Positions 54,886-63,876 are shown, counted from the first letter of the stretch. The stretch is DNA of 64,000 nucleotides from an uncultured Clostridium sp. (GCA_900553945.1 USFR01000007.1:52773-116772), one strand, 5' to 3'. A program made the numbers and translations. The notes: generated by a model from the sequence alone, not told the origin.

Positions 54886-54911
54886 AAAGGTAGTTTTAAA
54901 AACTACCTTCT
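54886..54911 (-). terminator. Terminator of the gene at 54928
   Basis: AAGGTAGTTTT/AAAACTACCTT stem with a 1-2 nt loop as drawn (functionally a 3-4 nt loop). Minus tail TTTTCTATTTTAT. Confidence 0.75.
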
Positions 54912-54927
54912 TTATAACTTTTTTATA

Positions 54928-56607
54928 TTAGAATCCACTATCTATTATTGACTTTAATGCTTCGACTGATTGCAAGTCTTTTAACAATTTTTCTGCTTTT
55001 GTTTGTGCTTCTTCTTGATATTGTTGTAATCCTTGTTCATCTTTTATATCTATTGATTCGCTTGATGAAACTTTTGGTATTGATACTCCACCAATTTTTA
55101 TATTGTTTGTCATATCCATTGACATTTTAGTTGTTACATAATCTGGTGCATCAACATCTACTGAAATTGTAGTGTGGTTAGCATATTCTTTATCTTCATT
55201 TTTCTCAACATCACTTGAGATTGCTACTTTACCATTTCCATAAGATCCTGCATTTACAGCTAATGCTATTTCAGCTTTTGATTTTTCTGTTGAATACTTA
55301 AATTCTAAAGATATATCATCTGATGATTTTTGTCCAAGTTGTTCTTTTATAAATTTAGATGCTTCAATTTTTAAACTTACATCATTTTTTTCTTCTTTTA
55401 ATGTTATAGTTGCAATATCAGCTGAAATACCTTGTGCATTAACTGATATTGTTGTCGTAGTATCGTCTTTATTAAATGTTGTTTCTACGCTCACTTCTGT
55501 GTCTTCAACATCTAAGATTATGTCTGTTCTATATACATTTGTATTAGATGAATATACAACTAATTTAATATTTGCTGTGAAATCTGCATTATCTATTTCT
55601 TCTTTTATCTTGTCTATATTGTTGTATAGTTCATCAACTGCATTAGTTATGTTTTTTTCTGAAGTAGTATCTCCAGCAGTTTTCATTACTTCTGCATATG
55701 ATTGAGCTGAATTAGTTAATATTTCTTTTAATTGATCATCTTTAGCAAATGCATCAAGATACTTTTTAGCTAATTTCTTTATGTCTTTTTCATTTAGTTT
55801 TAATGTTAATTTTGTACATTTCTTCTCTTTTCCGTCAACTTCTACTGTACCTTTTTCAGATTTTATATCTTTGCTCTTTTCGTTTATGTAGTCTTTTAAG
55901 ATTTTTGAATATTTTTCATTAATTTCTTTTTGTGTTTTTTCATCTATTTGTACAGATTTTGATATTTCACTAAATTGATTAATGCTTTCTGAAATTGTGT
56001 CTTTTAAATCGTCAAGATCTAATCCATTTTCATCAGCTAAATCTTTTAAATCATCTTCTGAAATAGTAATCCATTTAGAACTAATTTCTTCTGATCTTAA
56101 TGCTGCTTGTGATCCATCATATAATGCTTCACCTGATATATCAACAGAATCTAATTTTCCATTCAATTTAACATATGCTGATTCTTTTCCATCATATCTA
56201 ACATTAGTAGCTATTTTGCTCTTATTAATTAAATCTACTAATGATTTTACAGTTGATTTTTCTGATGATGTTAGACCGTCAATTTCAAGTTTATCAACAT
56301 TTGCTGATAGTTCTGTTGAAGTTTCTATTGCTGAACCTTTTTCAAGATTGTCAAATAATTTTACTTCTAAATTATTCTTCTCTGTATTTTTGCTTAGCTC
56401 ATCAAATGGTTTTGTATATGCTTCAACTAATTTTTCTATACCAGAAACCATTTTGCCCTTTTTGCTAAAATTAAGATTAATCTTTCCAGTTGCAGCTAAT
56501 ATTCCAATAACAATTGCTATTACTGCTATTATTGCAATTATTATTGCTATAACTTTTACTGCTTTTTTTGGTTGCTTAATCTTAGTTTCTTTTTTTTCCT
56601 CTTCCAT
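54928..56607 (-). CDS. Membrane-anchored extracytoplasmic protein of unknown function
   Basis: 559 residues from the ATG at 56605-56607 (MEEEKKETK); GGAGG sits 5 nt upstream, inside the frame of an ATG four codons earlier. Short Lys-rich cytosolic tail, one membrane span (about 19-42), then about 510 residues rich in Lys, Asp, Ser and Thr. Beta strands alternate with helices, and no Cys or catalytic motif stands out. It resembles secreted 'DUF' proteins of gut Clostridia, but I do not recognise the family. Single-gene unit with terminator. Confidence 0.6.
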   Translation of the reverse strand: MEEEKKETKIKQPKKAVKVIAIIIAIIAVIAIVIGILAATGKINLNFSKKGKMVSGIEKLVEAYTKPFDELSKNTEKNNLEVKLFDNLEKGSAIETSTELSANVDKLEIDGLTSSEKSTVKSLVDLINKSKIATNVRYDGKESAYVKLNGKLDSVDISGEALYDGSQAALRSEEISSKWITISEDDLKDLADENGLDLDDLKDTISESINQFSEISKSVQIDEKTQKEINEKYSKILKDYINEKSKDIKSEKGTVEVDGKEKKCTKLTLKLNEKDIKKLAKKYLDAFAKDDQLKEILTNSAQSYAEVMKTAGDTTSEKNITNAVDELYNNIDKIKEEIDNADFTANIKLVVYSSNTNVYRTDIILDVEDTEVSVETTFNKDDTTTTISVNAQGISADIATITLKEEKNDVSLKIEASKFIKEQLGQKSSDDISLEFKYSTEKSKAEIALAVNAGSYGNGKVAISSDVEKNEDKEYANHTTISVDVDAPDYVTTKMSMDMTNNIKIGGVSIPKVSSSESIDIKDEQGLQQYQEEAQTKAEKLLKDLQSVEALKSIIDSGF

Positions 56608-56889
56608 GTTCCCCTCCATAAATTTTATATTTTTTTATAATGCTATTTTTTATGCATTACAAATATTAAAAACTATATCTAAACGTATAATTCACTTTCT
56701 TACATTTTTATAGTACACTTACTAAAATATTTTTTTATATCAAATGTTCTCTTTAATAATATATTAAATATACTTTTTTAGCAACTCTTTTATGAACAAA
56801 TTTGAATTTTTTCAATTTATGCACTTATTTTTATAAAAATTAATACATATAACATATTTTATGCTATATACTTTTTAAATATTGTAAAA
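56608..56889. other. AT-rich intergenic stretch upstream of the anchored protein gene
   Basis: About 280 nt with no ORF of note. No promoter clear enough to call: one TATAAA word near 56713 lacks a -35 partner. It separates the ribosomal protein operon from the anchored protein gene, where rpoB would normally be. Confidence 0.4.
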
Positions 56890-56923
56890 AAAGATATGGT
56901 TAAATAAATTTAACCATATCTTT
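56890..56923 (-). terminator. Terminator of the ribosomal protein operon (after rplL)
   Basis: Perfect 15-bp stem AAAGATATGGTTAAA/TTTAACCATATCTTT, 4-nt loop, followed on the minus strand by TTTTTACAAT. Confidence 0.85.
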
Positions 56924-56950
56924 TAAATTGCTAGCTTAAAGTATTTTAAA

Positions 56951-57316
56951 TTATTGTAATTCAACAACTGCTCCAGCTTCAACAAATTTAGCTTTAATTT
57001 CTTCAGCTTCAGCTTTTTCAGCTCCTTCTTTAACTGTTTTTGGAGCTCCTTCAACTAAATCTTTAGCTTCTTTTAATCCTAATCCTGTAACGTCTCTTAC
57101 AACTTTGATTACAGCTATTTTGTTAGCTCCTGTTTCTTTTAATACAACGTCGAAGTTTGTTTTTTCTTCAGCTGCTGCAGCTGCTCCACCAGCTGCTGGT
57201 GCTGCAACTGCTGCTGCAGATACTCCGTATTTTTCTTCAATTCCTTTAACTAATTCTGATAATTCAATAACTGTTAAGCTATCGATTTCTTCTAATAATT
57301 TTTCTATTTTTTCCAT
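56951..57316 (-). CDS. rplL: 50S ribosomal protein L7/L12
   Basis: 121 residues: N-terminal dimerisation helices, the Ala/Gly hinge (about 34-52) and a C-terminal factor-binding domain with KIAVIKVVRDVTGLGLKEAK. It forms the stalk that recruits translation GTPases. Last gene of its operon here: a strong terminator follows and rpoB is not next. Confidence 0.97.
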   Translation of the reverse strand: MEKIEKLLEEIDSLTVIELSELVKGIEEKYGVSAAAVAAPAAGGAAAAAEEKTNFDVVLKETGANKIAVIKVVRDVTGLGLKEAKDLVEGAPKTVKEGAEKAEAEEIKAKFVEAGAVVELQ

Positions 57317-57364
57317 TATAAAAATCCTCCTAAAATTTTATTTTTTTAATTATTTTTTCTGCGA

Positions 57365-57868
57365 TTATTCAGCAGATTCTTTTTGTTTTGCTACTTGATC
57401 AAGTGCAACTGCAAGTTTTGAAATATTTCCAAGTAATGCACCAGCAAGTTGTGCAATAAGTACTTCTCTTGATGGAAGTTTTGCAAGAGCAATTAATTCG
57501 TCGCAAGGAACTACTTTTCCATCAATTACACCAGCTTTGATTTTGTAGAAATCATTATTCTTTGAATATTCATAGATTGCTTTTAATGAATCTAAATATC
57601 CGTCTTCTGACATAATTACAGCTGTAGGTCCAGCTAAAAATTCATCTAATCCTTCAATTTTGCATTCAGCTAATGCTCTTCTTGTAATGTTATTTTTTAT
57701 AACACTGTAGCTTCCATTAGCTTCTCTTAATTTTTTTCTTAATTCTGTAACATCTGCTACGTTAATTCCTCTATAGTCTGTTAAAAGAATTAAAGATGAT
57801 TTTTGCATTTTTTCAGCTAATTTCTTAACTTCTTCTTCTTTTTGTTTTAAAATTACTTCGCTAGCCAA
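57365..57868 (-). CDS. rplJ: 50S ribosomal protein L10
   Basis: 167 residues with the usual VILKQKEEEVKKLAEKMQ start region and ILLTDYRGINVADVTELRKKLR. Anchors L7/L12 dimers on 23S rRNA and represses its own operon by binding the leader at 57907-58014. RBS AGGAGGTG. Rather short Lys/Glu C-terminus. Confidence 0.97.
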   Translation of the reverse strand: MASEVILKQKEEEVKKLAEKMQKSSLILLTDYRGINVADVTELRKKLREANGSYSVIKNNITRRALAECKIEGLDEFLAGPTAVIMSEDGYLDSLKAIYEYSKNNDFYKIKAGVIDGKVVPCDELIALAKLPSREVLIAQLAGALLGNISKLAVALDQVAKQKESAE

Positions 57869-57906
57869 AATTACACCTCCTATTTAATTTATTAATTATT
57901 ATTTAT

Positions 57907-58014
57907 TACAAAAAAACTTCAATTCGCCAAATCTCGAGGCAAATTGAAGTCATTTATTTTATACTTCACAATTTAACCTCGGTAGGACTTATTGTTGCCT
58001 ACTGTCTTTGGCTA
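57907..58014 (-). promoter_or_regulatory. L10 leader (ribosomal protein autoregulatory element)
   Basis: Minus strand GCCAAAGACAGTAGGCAACA then AAGTCCTACCGAGGTTAAATTG is the L10-binding kink-turn fold. It is followed by a 13-bp hairpin ACTTCAATTTGCC/GGCGAATTGAAGT (57916-57950, one G-U) with TTTTTTTGT. This matches the Gram-positive L10 leader, where L10(L12)4 binding promotes termination before rplJ-rplL. Confidence 0.9.
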
Positions 58015-58024
58015 ATTAATTTTA

Positions 58025-58708
58025 TTATTTTTGGTTTATGTATAAACCAGGTCCCATTGTAGTAGAAATTGACACACTCTTAATATATTGTCCCTTGGCT
58101 GCAGCTGGTTTTGCTTTGATTATTGCATCTATAATGCAGTTATAGTTTTCTAATAATTTGTCAGCTCCAAATGAAACTTTACCAAATCCTAAGTGAATTA
58201 TATTAGTTTTATCTAATCTGTATTCTACTTTACCAGATTTAATTTCAGCGATTGCTTTTTTAACGTCCATTGTAACTGTTCCAGATTTAGGGTTAGGCAT
58301 TAATCCTTTTGGTCCTAATACTTTACCTAATCTTCCGATTACACCCATCATATCAGGTGTTGCAACTATAACATCATAGTCAAACCAGTTTTCTTTTTCT
58401 ATCTTTGGTACTAATTCTTCTGCTCCAACGAAATCTGCTCCAGCTTCTTCAGCTTCTTTAGCTTTGTCACCTTTTGCAAATACTAAAACTTTTTGTGTTT
58501 TACCTGTTCCATTTGGTAATACAACTGTTCCTCTAACTTGTTGGTCAGCATGTTTTGAATCAACACCTAATTTAACATGTAATTCAACTGTTTCGTCGAA
58601 TTTTGTTTTTGGCATTTTTTCAATTACTTCTAAAGCTTCTTTAGCTTCATAAGCTTTTGCTGCATCTACTAATTTAGCAGCTTCTTGATATCTTTTTCCT
58701 TTTTTCAT
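58025..58708 (-). CDS. rplA: 50S ribosomal protein L1
   Basis: 227 residues, normal length. Marker segments VELHVKLGVDSKHADQQVRG and IGRLGKVLGPKGLMPNPKSG are intact. Forms the L1 stalk and can repress rplK-rplA translation. RBS GGGAGGAA upstream. Confidence 0.97.
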   Translation of the reverse strand: MKKGKRYQEAAKLVDAAKAYEAKEALEVIEKMPKTKFDETVELHVKLGVDSKHADQQVRGTVVLPNGTGKTQKVLVFAKGDKAKEAEEAGADFVGAEELVPKIEKENWFDYDVIVATPDMMGVIGRLGKVLGPKGLMPNPKSGTVTMDVKKAIAEIKSGKVEYRLDKTNIIHLGFGKVSFGADKLLENYNCIIDAIIKAKPAAAKGQYIKSVSISTTMGPGLYINQK

Positions 58709-58775
58709 AAATTCCTCCCGTGGTTCTAACGAATTAAATAATTAATTCTCCCAATTTTTTATAAATTTGAATATA

Positions 58776-59204
58776 TTAGTCTATTACAACAACACCCATA
58801 GATCTTGCTGTTCCAGCTACCATACTCATAGCTGCTTCTACTGAAGCTGCGTTTAAATCTTCCATTTTTTGTTCAGCGATTGCTCTAACTTGTTCCTTTG
58901 TTATTTTTGCAACTTTATCCATATTTGGCTTTCCAGATCCTTTTTGGATTTTTAAAGCTTTTTTGATTAAAACTGCAACTGGTGGAACTTTTGTTACAAA
59001 TGAGAATGATTTATCTTTATAAACAGAAATAACAACTGGTATGATCATACCTGGTTGGTTAGCTGTTCTATCATTGAATTCTTTAACAAATTGCATGATA
59101 TTAACACCGCTAGATCCTAAAGCTGGTCCAACTGGTGGAGCTGGTGTTGCTTTTCCTGCTTCAATTTGTAATTTGATTACATTAACTACTTCTTTCTCTG
59201 CCAT
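58776..59204 (-). CDS. rplK: 50S ribosomal protein L11
   Basis: 142 residues. KLQIEAGKATPAPPVGPALG at the N-terminus and the C-terminal rRNA-binding domain with AGTARSMGVVV. Part of the GTPase-associated centre; with (p)ppGpp synthase RelA it senses uncharged tRNA. Lies between nusG and rplA, the standard order. RBS AAAGGAGGTG. Confidence 0.97.
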   Translation of the reverse strand: MAEKEVVNVIKLQIEAGKATPAPPVGPALGSSGVNIMQFVKEFNDRTANQPGMIIPVVISVYKDKSFSFVTKVPPVAVLIKKALKIQKGSGKPNMDKVAKITKEQVRAIAEQKMEDLNAASVEAAMSMVAGTARSMGVVVID

Positions 59205-59231
59205 TTTACTGCACCTCCTTTAAAATGATTT

Positions 59232-59768
59232 CTAATCAATTTTTTGCACTTGTGAAAATTCAAGTTCTACTGGAGTTTCTCTTCCAAACATAGATACTAA
59301 AACTTTTACTTTATGCTTTTCTTTATTAATTTCTTGTACTACACCAATGAAGTTTTCAAGTGGTCCATTCATAACTCTTACGTTATCATTAACATCATAG
59401 TCGATATTAACTGGAACATCATCAAATCCCATATTTCTAATTTCTTCATCAGTAAGTGGAATTGGATCTGTTCCTGACCCTACGAAACCTGTAACACCTC
59501 TCGTATTTCTAACGATATACCAAGATTCTTCTGTTACAATCATTTTTACTAAAACATATCCAGGGAAAACTTTTTTCAAATTAGTTTTTCTTTTTCCATC
59601 TTTAATTTCAACTTGTTCTTCCATAGGGACAACAATATTAAAGAAGAAATCTTCTAATTCTCTATTTTTAATTGTTTTCTCTAAATCTGTTTTAACTTTA
59701 TTTTCGTATCCAGAATACGTATGAACTACATACCACTTTGGCTCTAAGCTATTATCACTTTGAGACAT
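59232..59768 (-). CDS. nusG: Transcription termination/antitermination factor NusG
   Basis: 178 residues. NGN domain (WYVVHTYSGYENKV near 12, FPGYVLVKM near 68) and C-terminal KOW domain (NDNVRVMNGPLENFIGVVQEI near 127; given as a marker). Binds RNA polymerase and modulates pausing and termination. 26 nt after secE. Confidence 0.96.
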   Translation of the reverse strand: MSQSDNSLEPKWYVVHTYSGYENKVKTDLEKTIKNRELEDFFFNIVVPMEEQVEIKDGKRKTNLKKVFPGYVLVKMIVTEESWYIVRNTRGVTGFVGSGTDPIPLTDEEIRNMGFDDVPVNIDYDVNDNVRVMNGPLENFIGVVQEINKEKHKVKVLVSMFGRETPVELEFSQVQKID

Positions 59769-59794
59769 TTTTGAAGCCTCCTTTATTTTAGATA

Positions 59795-60160
59795 TTATTC
59801 AGCAGTTCCTTCTTCTGTTGTTACATTTTCCTCAGCATTTTCAACTGCGTTATCTTCAGTAGTTGTTGTTTCATCTGTTGAATTTGTATCTGTAGCTTCT
59901 GCATCTGTTGTGTTATCTTTATTTATAGAGCTTGATGCTTTTGTAACTATAAATTCATAACCTTTGTCAAATGCAAAGTCTAATACAAATACAATTGCAG
60001 ATATTATTAAAACTATAGCGATAACCACTGCTGTTTTAGTTGCAAGTTGTTTTGCTGTAGGCCAAGTAACTTTTTTTAATTCTGCTTTAAAATCTTTGAA
60101 GAAAGTTTTGTTATCTTTCTTTTCTTTCTTATCTTTAATCTTTTTTGTATCTTTAGCCAT
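59795..60160 (-). CDS. secE: Preprotein translocase subunit SecE with an acidic C-terminal extension
   Basis: 121 residues. The normal SecE part is residues 1-75: basic N-terminus, the conserved amphipathic helix (FKAELKKVTWPTAKQL near 23-40) and one membrane span (about 42-65). About 45 extra residues, almost all Thr, Glu, Asp, Asn and Ala, follow. Short Gram-positive SecE proteins usually end soon after the span. With the usual N-in topology the tail would lie outside the membrane. SecE clamps the SecY channel. Position between rpmG and nusG confirms identity. Confidence 0.92.
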   Translation of the reverse strand: MAKDTKKIKDKKEKKDNKTFFKDFKAELKKVTWPTAKQLATKTAVVIAIVLIISAIVFVLDFAFDKGYEFIVTKASSSINKDNTTDAEATDTNSTDETTTTEDNAVENAEENVTTEEGTAE

Positions 60161-60180
60161 TCTTTTTCCTCCTTAAAGGA

Positions 60181-60345
60181 CTATTTTGTTTCTTTGTGTG
60201 TTGTACGTTTTTTGCAAAATTTGCAATACTTAACTATTTCTAGTCTGTCTGTGTTATTTCTCTTATTTTTTTCTGTCATGTAATTTCTTCTCTTACATTC
60301 TGTGCATTCTAATGTTATAGACTCTCTAGGTCCTTTTGCTGCCAT
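60181..60345 (-). CDS. rpmG: 50S ribosomal protein L33
   Basis: 54 residues, ATG at 60343-60345, TAG at 60181-60183: MAAKGPRESITLECTEC, NKRNNTDRLEI and YCKFCKKRT. Two CxxC pairs (C14/C17, C41/C44) show the zinc-binding form. RBS GGAGGTG. First gene of the rpmG-secE-nusG-rplKA transcript; its usual partner in this order is secE. Confidence 0.95.
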   Translation of the reverse strand: MAAKGPRESITLECTECKRRNYMTEKNKRNNTDRLEIVKYCKFCKKRTTHKETK

Positions 60346-60428
60346 CTACTACACCTCCGTTTTATTTTTGTGAAGTTTTTTATATTTATTTCTCAACGAT
60401 GTGATGCATAAATAAATCATGCTTTAAT

Positions 60429-60457
60429 ACTTTATCATAAAACATGTATATTGTCAA
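60429..60457 (-). promoter_or_regulatory. Promoter of the rpmG-secE-nusG operon
   Basis: Minus strand TTGACA (60452-60457), 17 nt, TAAAGT (60429-60434), then about 80 nt of leader. Confidence 0.75.
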
Positions 60458-60461
60458 CATT

Positions 60462-61046
60462 TTAGCGATTTTTTTGCTTCTTTTTTTTCTTTTTTTCAAC
60501 AGAGAAACCAAATTTTCCTATTTTACGTCCTAATTCATAATATCCTCCGTTTGCATATGCTATTAAATTGCATTTACTTATGTCAAATGAACCTTTTTCA
60601 TTTATGTATTTTTCATCAGCATCTATTGACATTACATCTGCTATGAACATGTGATGAGAACCAAATTCTTTTATATCTGTAACTTTACATTCGATTGATA
60701 CAGGTGATTCTTTTATTGCTGGTGCACTTACAAATTGACATTCTTCTTTTGTTAAATGCATTTCTTTGAATTTATCAACTTTTGCTCCTGTTTTTACTCC
60801 GCACCAATCTGTTGCATATGCTAAATCTTTATTAGTTAAATTTATTACAAATTCTTTTTTCTCTTTAATTATATTATATGAATATCTCTCTGGTCTAACA
60901 GATATATATACCTTAGCTGGATTTGTATTTAAAATTCCTGTCCATGCTACTGTTATTATGTTTGAATTCTCCATATCTCCACAAGATACCATTACAGCTG
61001 GTATTGGATATATAAATGTTCCTGACTTCCAAATTTTTTTAGCCAT
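60462..61046 (-). CDS. Flavin reductase-like FMN-binding protein
   Basis: 194 residues, split beta-barrel flavin reductase family: 'IYPIPAVMVSCGD', 'NIITVAWTGILNTNPAKVYIS' region near 28-48, and 'FVINLTNKDLAYATDWCG'. Such proteins bind FMN and reduce it or a small substrate with NAD(P)H. The substrate is unknown. The tail (182-194) is a run of Lys. Its ATG directly follows the stop of the gene at 61047, so the two are co-translated. Confidence 0.83.
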   Translation of the reverse strand: MAKKIWKSGTFIYPIPAVMVSCGDMENSNIITVAWTGILNTNPAKVYISVRPERYSYNIIKEKKEFVINLTNKDLAYATDWCGVKTGAKVDKFKEMHLTKEECQFVSAPAIKESPVSIECKVTDIKEFGSHHMFIADVMSIDADEKYINEKGSFDISKCNLIAYANGGYYELGRKIGKFGFSVEKKKKKKQKNR

Positions 61047-62297
61047 CTATCTTTCCTCCGGTTGTTTTGTTCTTTTTTTATCTAATCTTATTCTTATTGC
61101 TTTATCTTCTGGATTTTCTTTTCCTTTTTCTTTTTGGTATTTTTCGAATTCTTTTGCTAAACATAATTTATCCTGATCATCATATACTACATATTCTCTT
61201 GATTGTCTATCAACATATACTTCTCCAATATATCCACCATTATGTTCTATTGCTTCATCCATATTTAATGTTGATAATAAAACATCATTATTATATCTTA
61301 TATATTCTATATCAACTTGCTTATTTGTTAATAGTTGTGTATTTATATTTCCATACACAACGAACTCTTCTCCATTTCTTTCTTCGTTCCATTTGTTCTT
61401 ATTTAAATCTCTTCTTTTCTTAGCAACTTCTTCATTTTTATATGTTTTTATAACTTTATATTCTTTTAATTCATATGGGCTTCTAACAGTAACATCTCCG
61501 TCCTTTTTTCTAAATCTACCATATCCTAAGTCTCCAGTTTGAATTATAAATATTTCATCGCCATCTGAATTATGTGCTAAGTAACTTGGTGTTTGATAAC
61601 TTCCATTTTTTCTTTGTACATATTTCTTTTCTGGAATATATGTTATTTCCGCAAAATTCTTTGGTATGTAACGTTGCTCTTGATTTGGATCAAAATTAAA
61701 TAGTAATATTTCATCTAACTGTAATTTATAATTTTCATCTTCTAAATTTCTGTGTGCATCTTTTAGTATATCAAATAATGTTTTATTTTTTATTACATAT
61801 TCTTTGGTAATTTTATTATTTTCAATTTGATTTGTTAATTCACTATTCCACCATGATAACTTTTTTTCATACTGATCATTCACTTCTTGAATTGTTGATC
61901 TAACTGGTACTTTTAAATCTTTATATTCATTATATTTTCTAGGATTTAATTCTCTTTCTTCTTTTTGTTTTACATATTCTTTTTTTGATTGTTGCTCGAT
62001 ATTATGAGCTAATTCAATAATTTCCTGCTTTTCGAATAATCTGTCTTCATCTGCATTTGTTTCCAGATACTTTTCCTTATATGCAATGTACAGCATCATA
62101 TATGCCATTTTGATTTGTAAAATCTCTTCAAGTTTTAAAGTTTCTGAATCTGCTTTAAAGTTATTCTTTAGAGATTTTTCCATCATATTCATTCTGCTTT
62201 TTATTTCATTTAATGAGATTAAGTGTTGTCTTTCAACCTTGGCTAAATTTCTTGTTAGTTGTGTAATGTAATCTTTATTAAGCCCCATTTTTTTCAT
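61047..62297 (-). CDS. Paralogous protein of unknown function (B)
   Basis: 416 residues. Helical, highly charged N-terminal half (about 1-215), then a mainly beta C-terminal part starting at FNFDPNQEQRYIPKN and ending with HNGGYIGEVYVD and YDDQDKLCLAKEFEKY. The same order (FDPNQE, SYIPE, GTLGYEKF/GDLGYGRF, HNGGYIGE, QDKLC-x-KE-x-EK) occurs in the gene at 62310, so the two are tandem duplicates. No signal peptide or membrane span. Family not recognised. 12 nt separates the two genes. Confidence 0.65.
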   Translation of the reverse strand: MKKMGLNKDYITQLTRNLAKVERQHLISLNEIKSRMNMMEKSLKNNFKADSETLKLEEILQIKMAYMMLYIAYKEKYLETNADEDRLFEKQEIIELAHNIEQQSKKEYVKQKEERELNPRKYNEYKDLKVPVRSTIQEVNDQYEKKLSWWNSELTNQIENNKITKEYVIKNKTLFDILKDAHRNLEDENYKLQLDEILLFNFDPNQEQRYIPKNFAEITYIPEKKYVQRKNGSYQTPSYLAHNSDGDEIFIIQTGDLGYGRFRKKDGDVTVRSPYELKEYKVIKTYKNEEVAKKRRDLNKNKWNEERNGEEFVVYGNINTQLLTNKQVDIEYIRYNNDVLLSTLNMDEAIEHNGGYIGEVYVDRQSREYVVYDDQDKLCLAKEFEKYQKEKGKENPEDKAIRIRLDKKRTKQPEER

Positions 62298-62309
62298 CTT
62301 ATTCTCCTT

Positions 62310-63383
62310 TTATCTTAAATGTTTTTCGTATTCCTTACATGCGCATAATTTATCTTGATAATGATATACGTCATATTTTCCGTTATCATTTTGTACTATT
62401 TCCCCAATATATCCACCATTATGTAATTGTGCTTGTTCTAAATTTAAATCTGAAAATAATATATCTGCGTGTAGTGCTGTAAATTCTGGATCACTTGTTA
62501 AATGAGCTATATTTAAGTCTGTAAAAATGTTAAATTCTCTTTCTGGTATATCTTTGTCATATTCTAAATCAATCATACTTTTATATTCTTTTTTTACTCT
62601 ATAATTTTGTAATGTGTAATTATCTCTATATGTATTTTTTCCTGATCTTGTATTAAATTTTTCATAACCTAATGTTCCTATTTTTTGAAACATTATTACA
62701 TCATTAAATCTATTTTTCATTTTATATATATCGCCATTTTGCTCTGGTATATATGATAATCCATTTATTCCTACACGTGAGTATAAGTCTTCTTGGTTTG
62801 GATCAAAATTTATCATAATTTCTTCATCTATACTTCTTTTTAGCTTTGGACTAGATAGTATTTCAAATGACTGTTTTTGTAATAAAAATGTAGCAAAGCA
62901 TTCTATTATTTGTTTTGGATCAATTTCTCTTTTATTTTGTTCTGCATCTAACATTCTGCTTAATACGTTTAATTGCCTTTCATATCCTAATATTATTTCA
63001 ACATGTGTAGCTGAATTTCCTAATAATAAATTTTGATATGGATTTATATGAGAACATTTACTTTTATTTTTTTCTCTAAGAACTTCTTTATAGCTTTCTG
63101 CACTTTTGAAAACTTGTCTAGCCATATCTCTTAAATCATTTTTTTCTACTTCATAGTCATCACTATAGTCTTCTAATATTTTCTCTAAGCATAAATATGA
63201 AAATTTCAATTTTATTTTATCTTCTAGTTTTTCATATTCTGGTCGGCTTTTTCCAAATAAAAATGCTGAATCTATTAATGTTGTATATGATTCTTTTATT
63301 TGCTTTTTATTTATTGAATTAGCTTCTTCTTTTACAGCTTTTGTTGTTGTTAATTGTTTTACAAAATCTAATTCTATTGACAT
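62310..63383 (-). CDS. Paralogous protein of unknown function (A)
   Basis: 357 residues. Helical N-terminal half (about 1-200; no signal peptide), then the shared C-terminal region: INFDPNQEDLYS, LSYIPEQNG, IGTLGYEKF, LHNGGYIGEIV and YQDKLCACKEYEKH. First gene of a unit A, B, flavin reductase, behind its own promoter and next to an rRNA operon. RBS GAGGAGAAAG. No function can be proposed; cytosolic location is inferred. Confidence 0.65.
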   Translation of the reverse strand: MSIELDFVKQLTTTKAVKEEANSINKKQIKESYTTLIDSAFLFGKSRPEYEKLEDKIKLKFSYLCLEKILEDYSDDYEVEKNDLRDMARQVFKSAESYKEVLREKNKSKCSHINPYQNLLLGNSATHVEIILGYERQLNVLSRMLDAEQNKREIDPKQIIECFATFLLQKQSFEILSSPKLKRSIDEEIMINFDPNQEDLYSRVGINGLSYIPEQNGDIYKMKNRFNDVIMFQKIGTLGYEKFNTRSGKNTYRDNYTLQNYRVKKEYKSMIDLEYDKDIPEREFNIFTDLNIAHLTSDPEFTALHADILFSDLNLEQAQLHNGGYIGEIVQNDNGKYDVYHYQDKLCACKEYEKHLR

Positions 63384-63415
63384 TTTCTTTCTCCTCGCGT
63401 TTTCCTAGTTATTAT

Positions 63416-63443
63416 ATTTTATCACATGGTGAATATTATTCAA
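63416..63443 (-). promoter_or_regulatory. Promoter of the paralogue A/B unit
   Basis: Minus strand TTGAAT (63438-63443), 16 nt, TAAAAT (63416-63421), about 33 nt before the start. Confidence 0.55.
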
Positions 63444-63594
63444 TATTGTTTTTATTACATATTTATTACATTTTTATAAATTTTATAAATAACTATATAT
63501 ATTTTTATTTTAGATATTTTTTATATTTTGAATTTTCATCTTGCTTATTTATATATATTTTTTTATTTCTTATTTTTCTCATTTTTTATACTTA

Positions 63595-63667
63595 TATTTA
63601 CTACTTTCTTTTTATTGATTACTAATTTTATACCTATTTACTACTTGCTTTTTATTGATTACTAATT
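63595..63667. repeat. Short tandem duplication, 33-nt unit at 40-nt period
   Basis: TATTTACTACTT-T/G-CTTTTTATTGATTACTAATT (described in pieces) occurs at 63595-63627 and 63635-63667 with one mismatch. It lies in the AT-rich gap 63444-63700, which holds no gene that I can see. Confidence 0.75.
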
Positions 63668-63700
63668 ACTTTTCTAATTTTAAATTGATTTCACGAAAAA

Positions 63701-63741
63701 AAATCAGAAAATAAATAAGTTAATATTTACTTTCTGATTTC
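63701..63741 (-). terminator. Terminator of the rRNA operon
   Basis: AAATCAGAAA/TTTCTGATTT stem, with further pairing of AATA/TATT inside. Followed on the minus strand by TTTTTTTTCG, about 20 nt after the 5S gene. Confidence 0.75.
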
Positions 63742-63760
63742 TTTTATAAAAATAAAAAAT

Positions 63761-63876
63761 CTGGCAACAACCTATCTTCCCAGCAAGGTAACTCGCAAGT
63801 ATTTTCGGCATCTAAAGGCTTGACTTCTGTGTTCGGCATGGATACAGGTATTTCCCTTTAGATCTAATCACCAGAA
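63761..63876 (-). rRNA. rrf: 5S ribosomal RNA
   Basis: On the minus strand TCTGGTGATTAGATCTAAAG opens the molecule and TTGTTGCCAGA closes it, pairing as helix I. The universal core CCGAACACAGAAGTCAAG and GATGCCGAAAATACT regions are present. Length about 116 nt. It is the last gene of an rRNA operon that enters from beyond the right edge. Confidence 0.95.
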
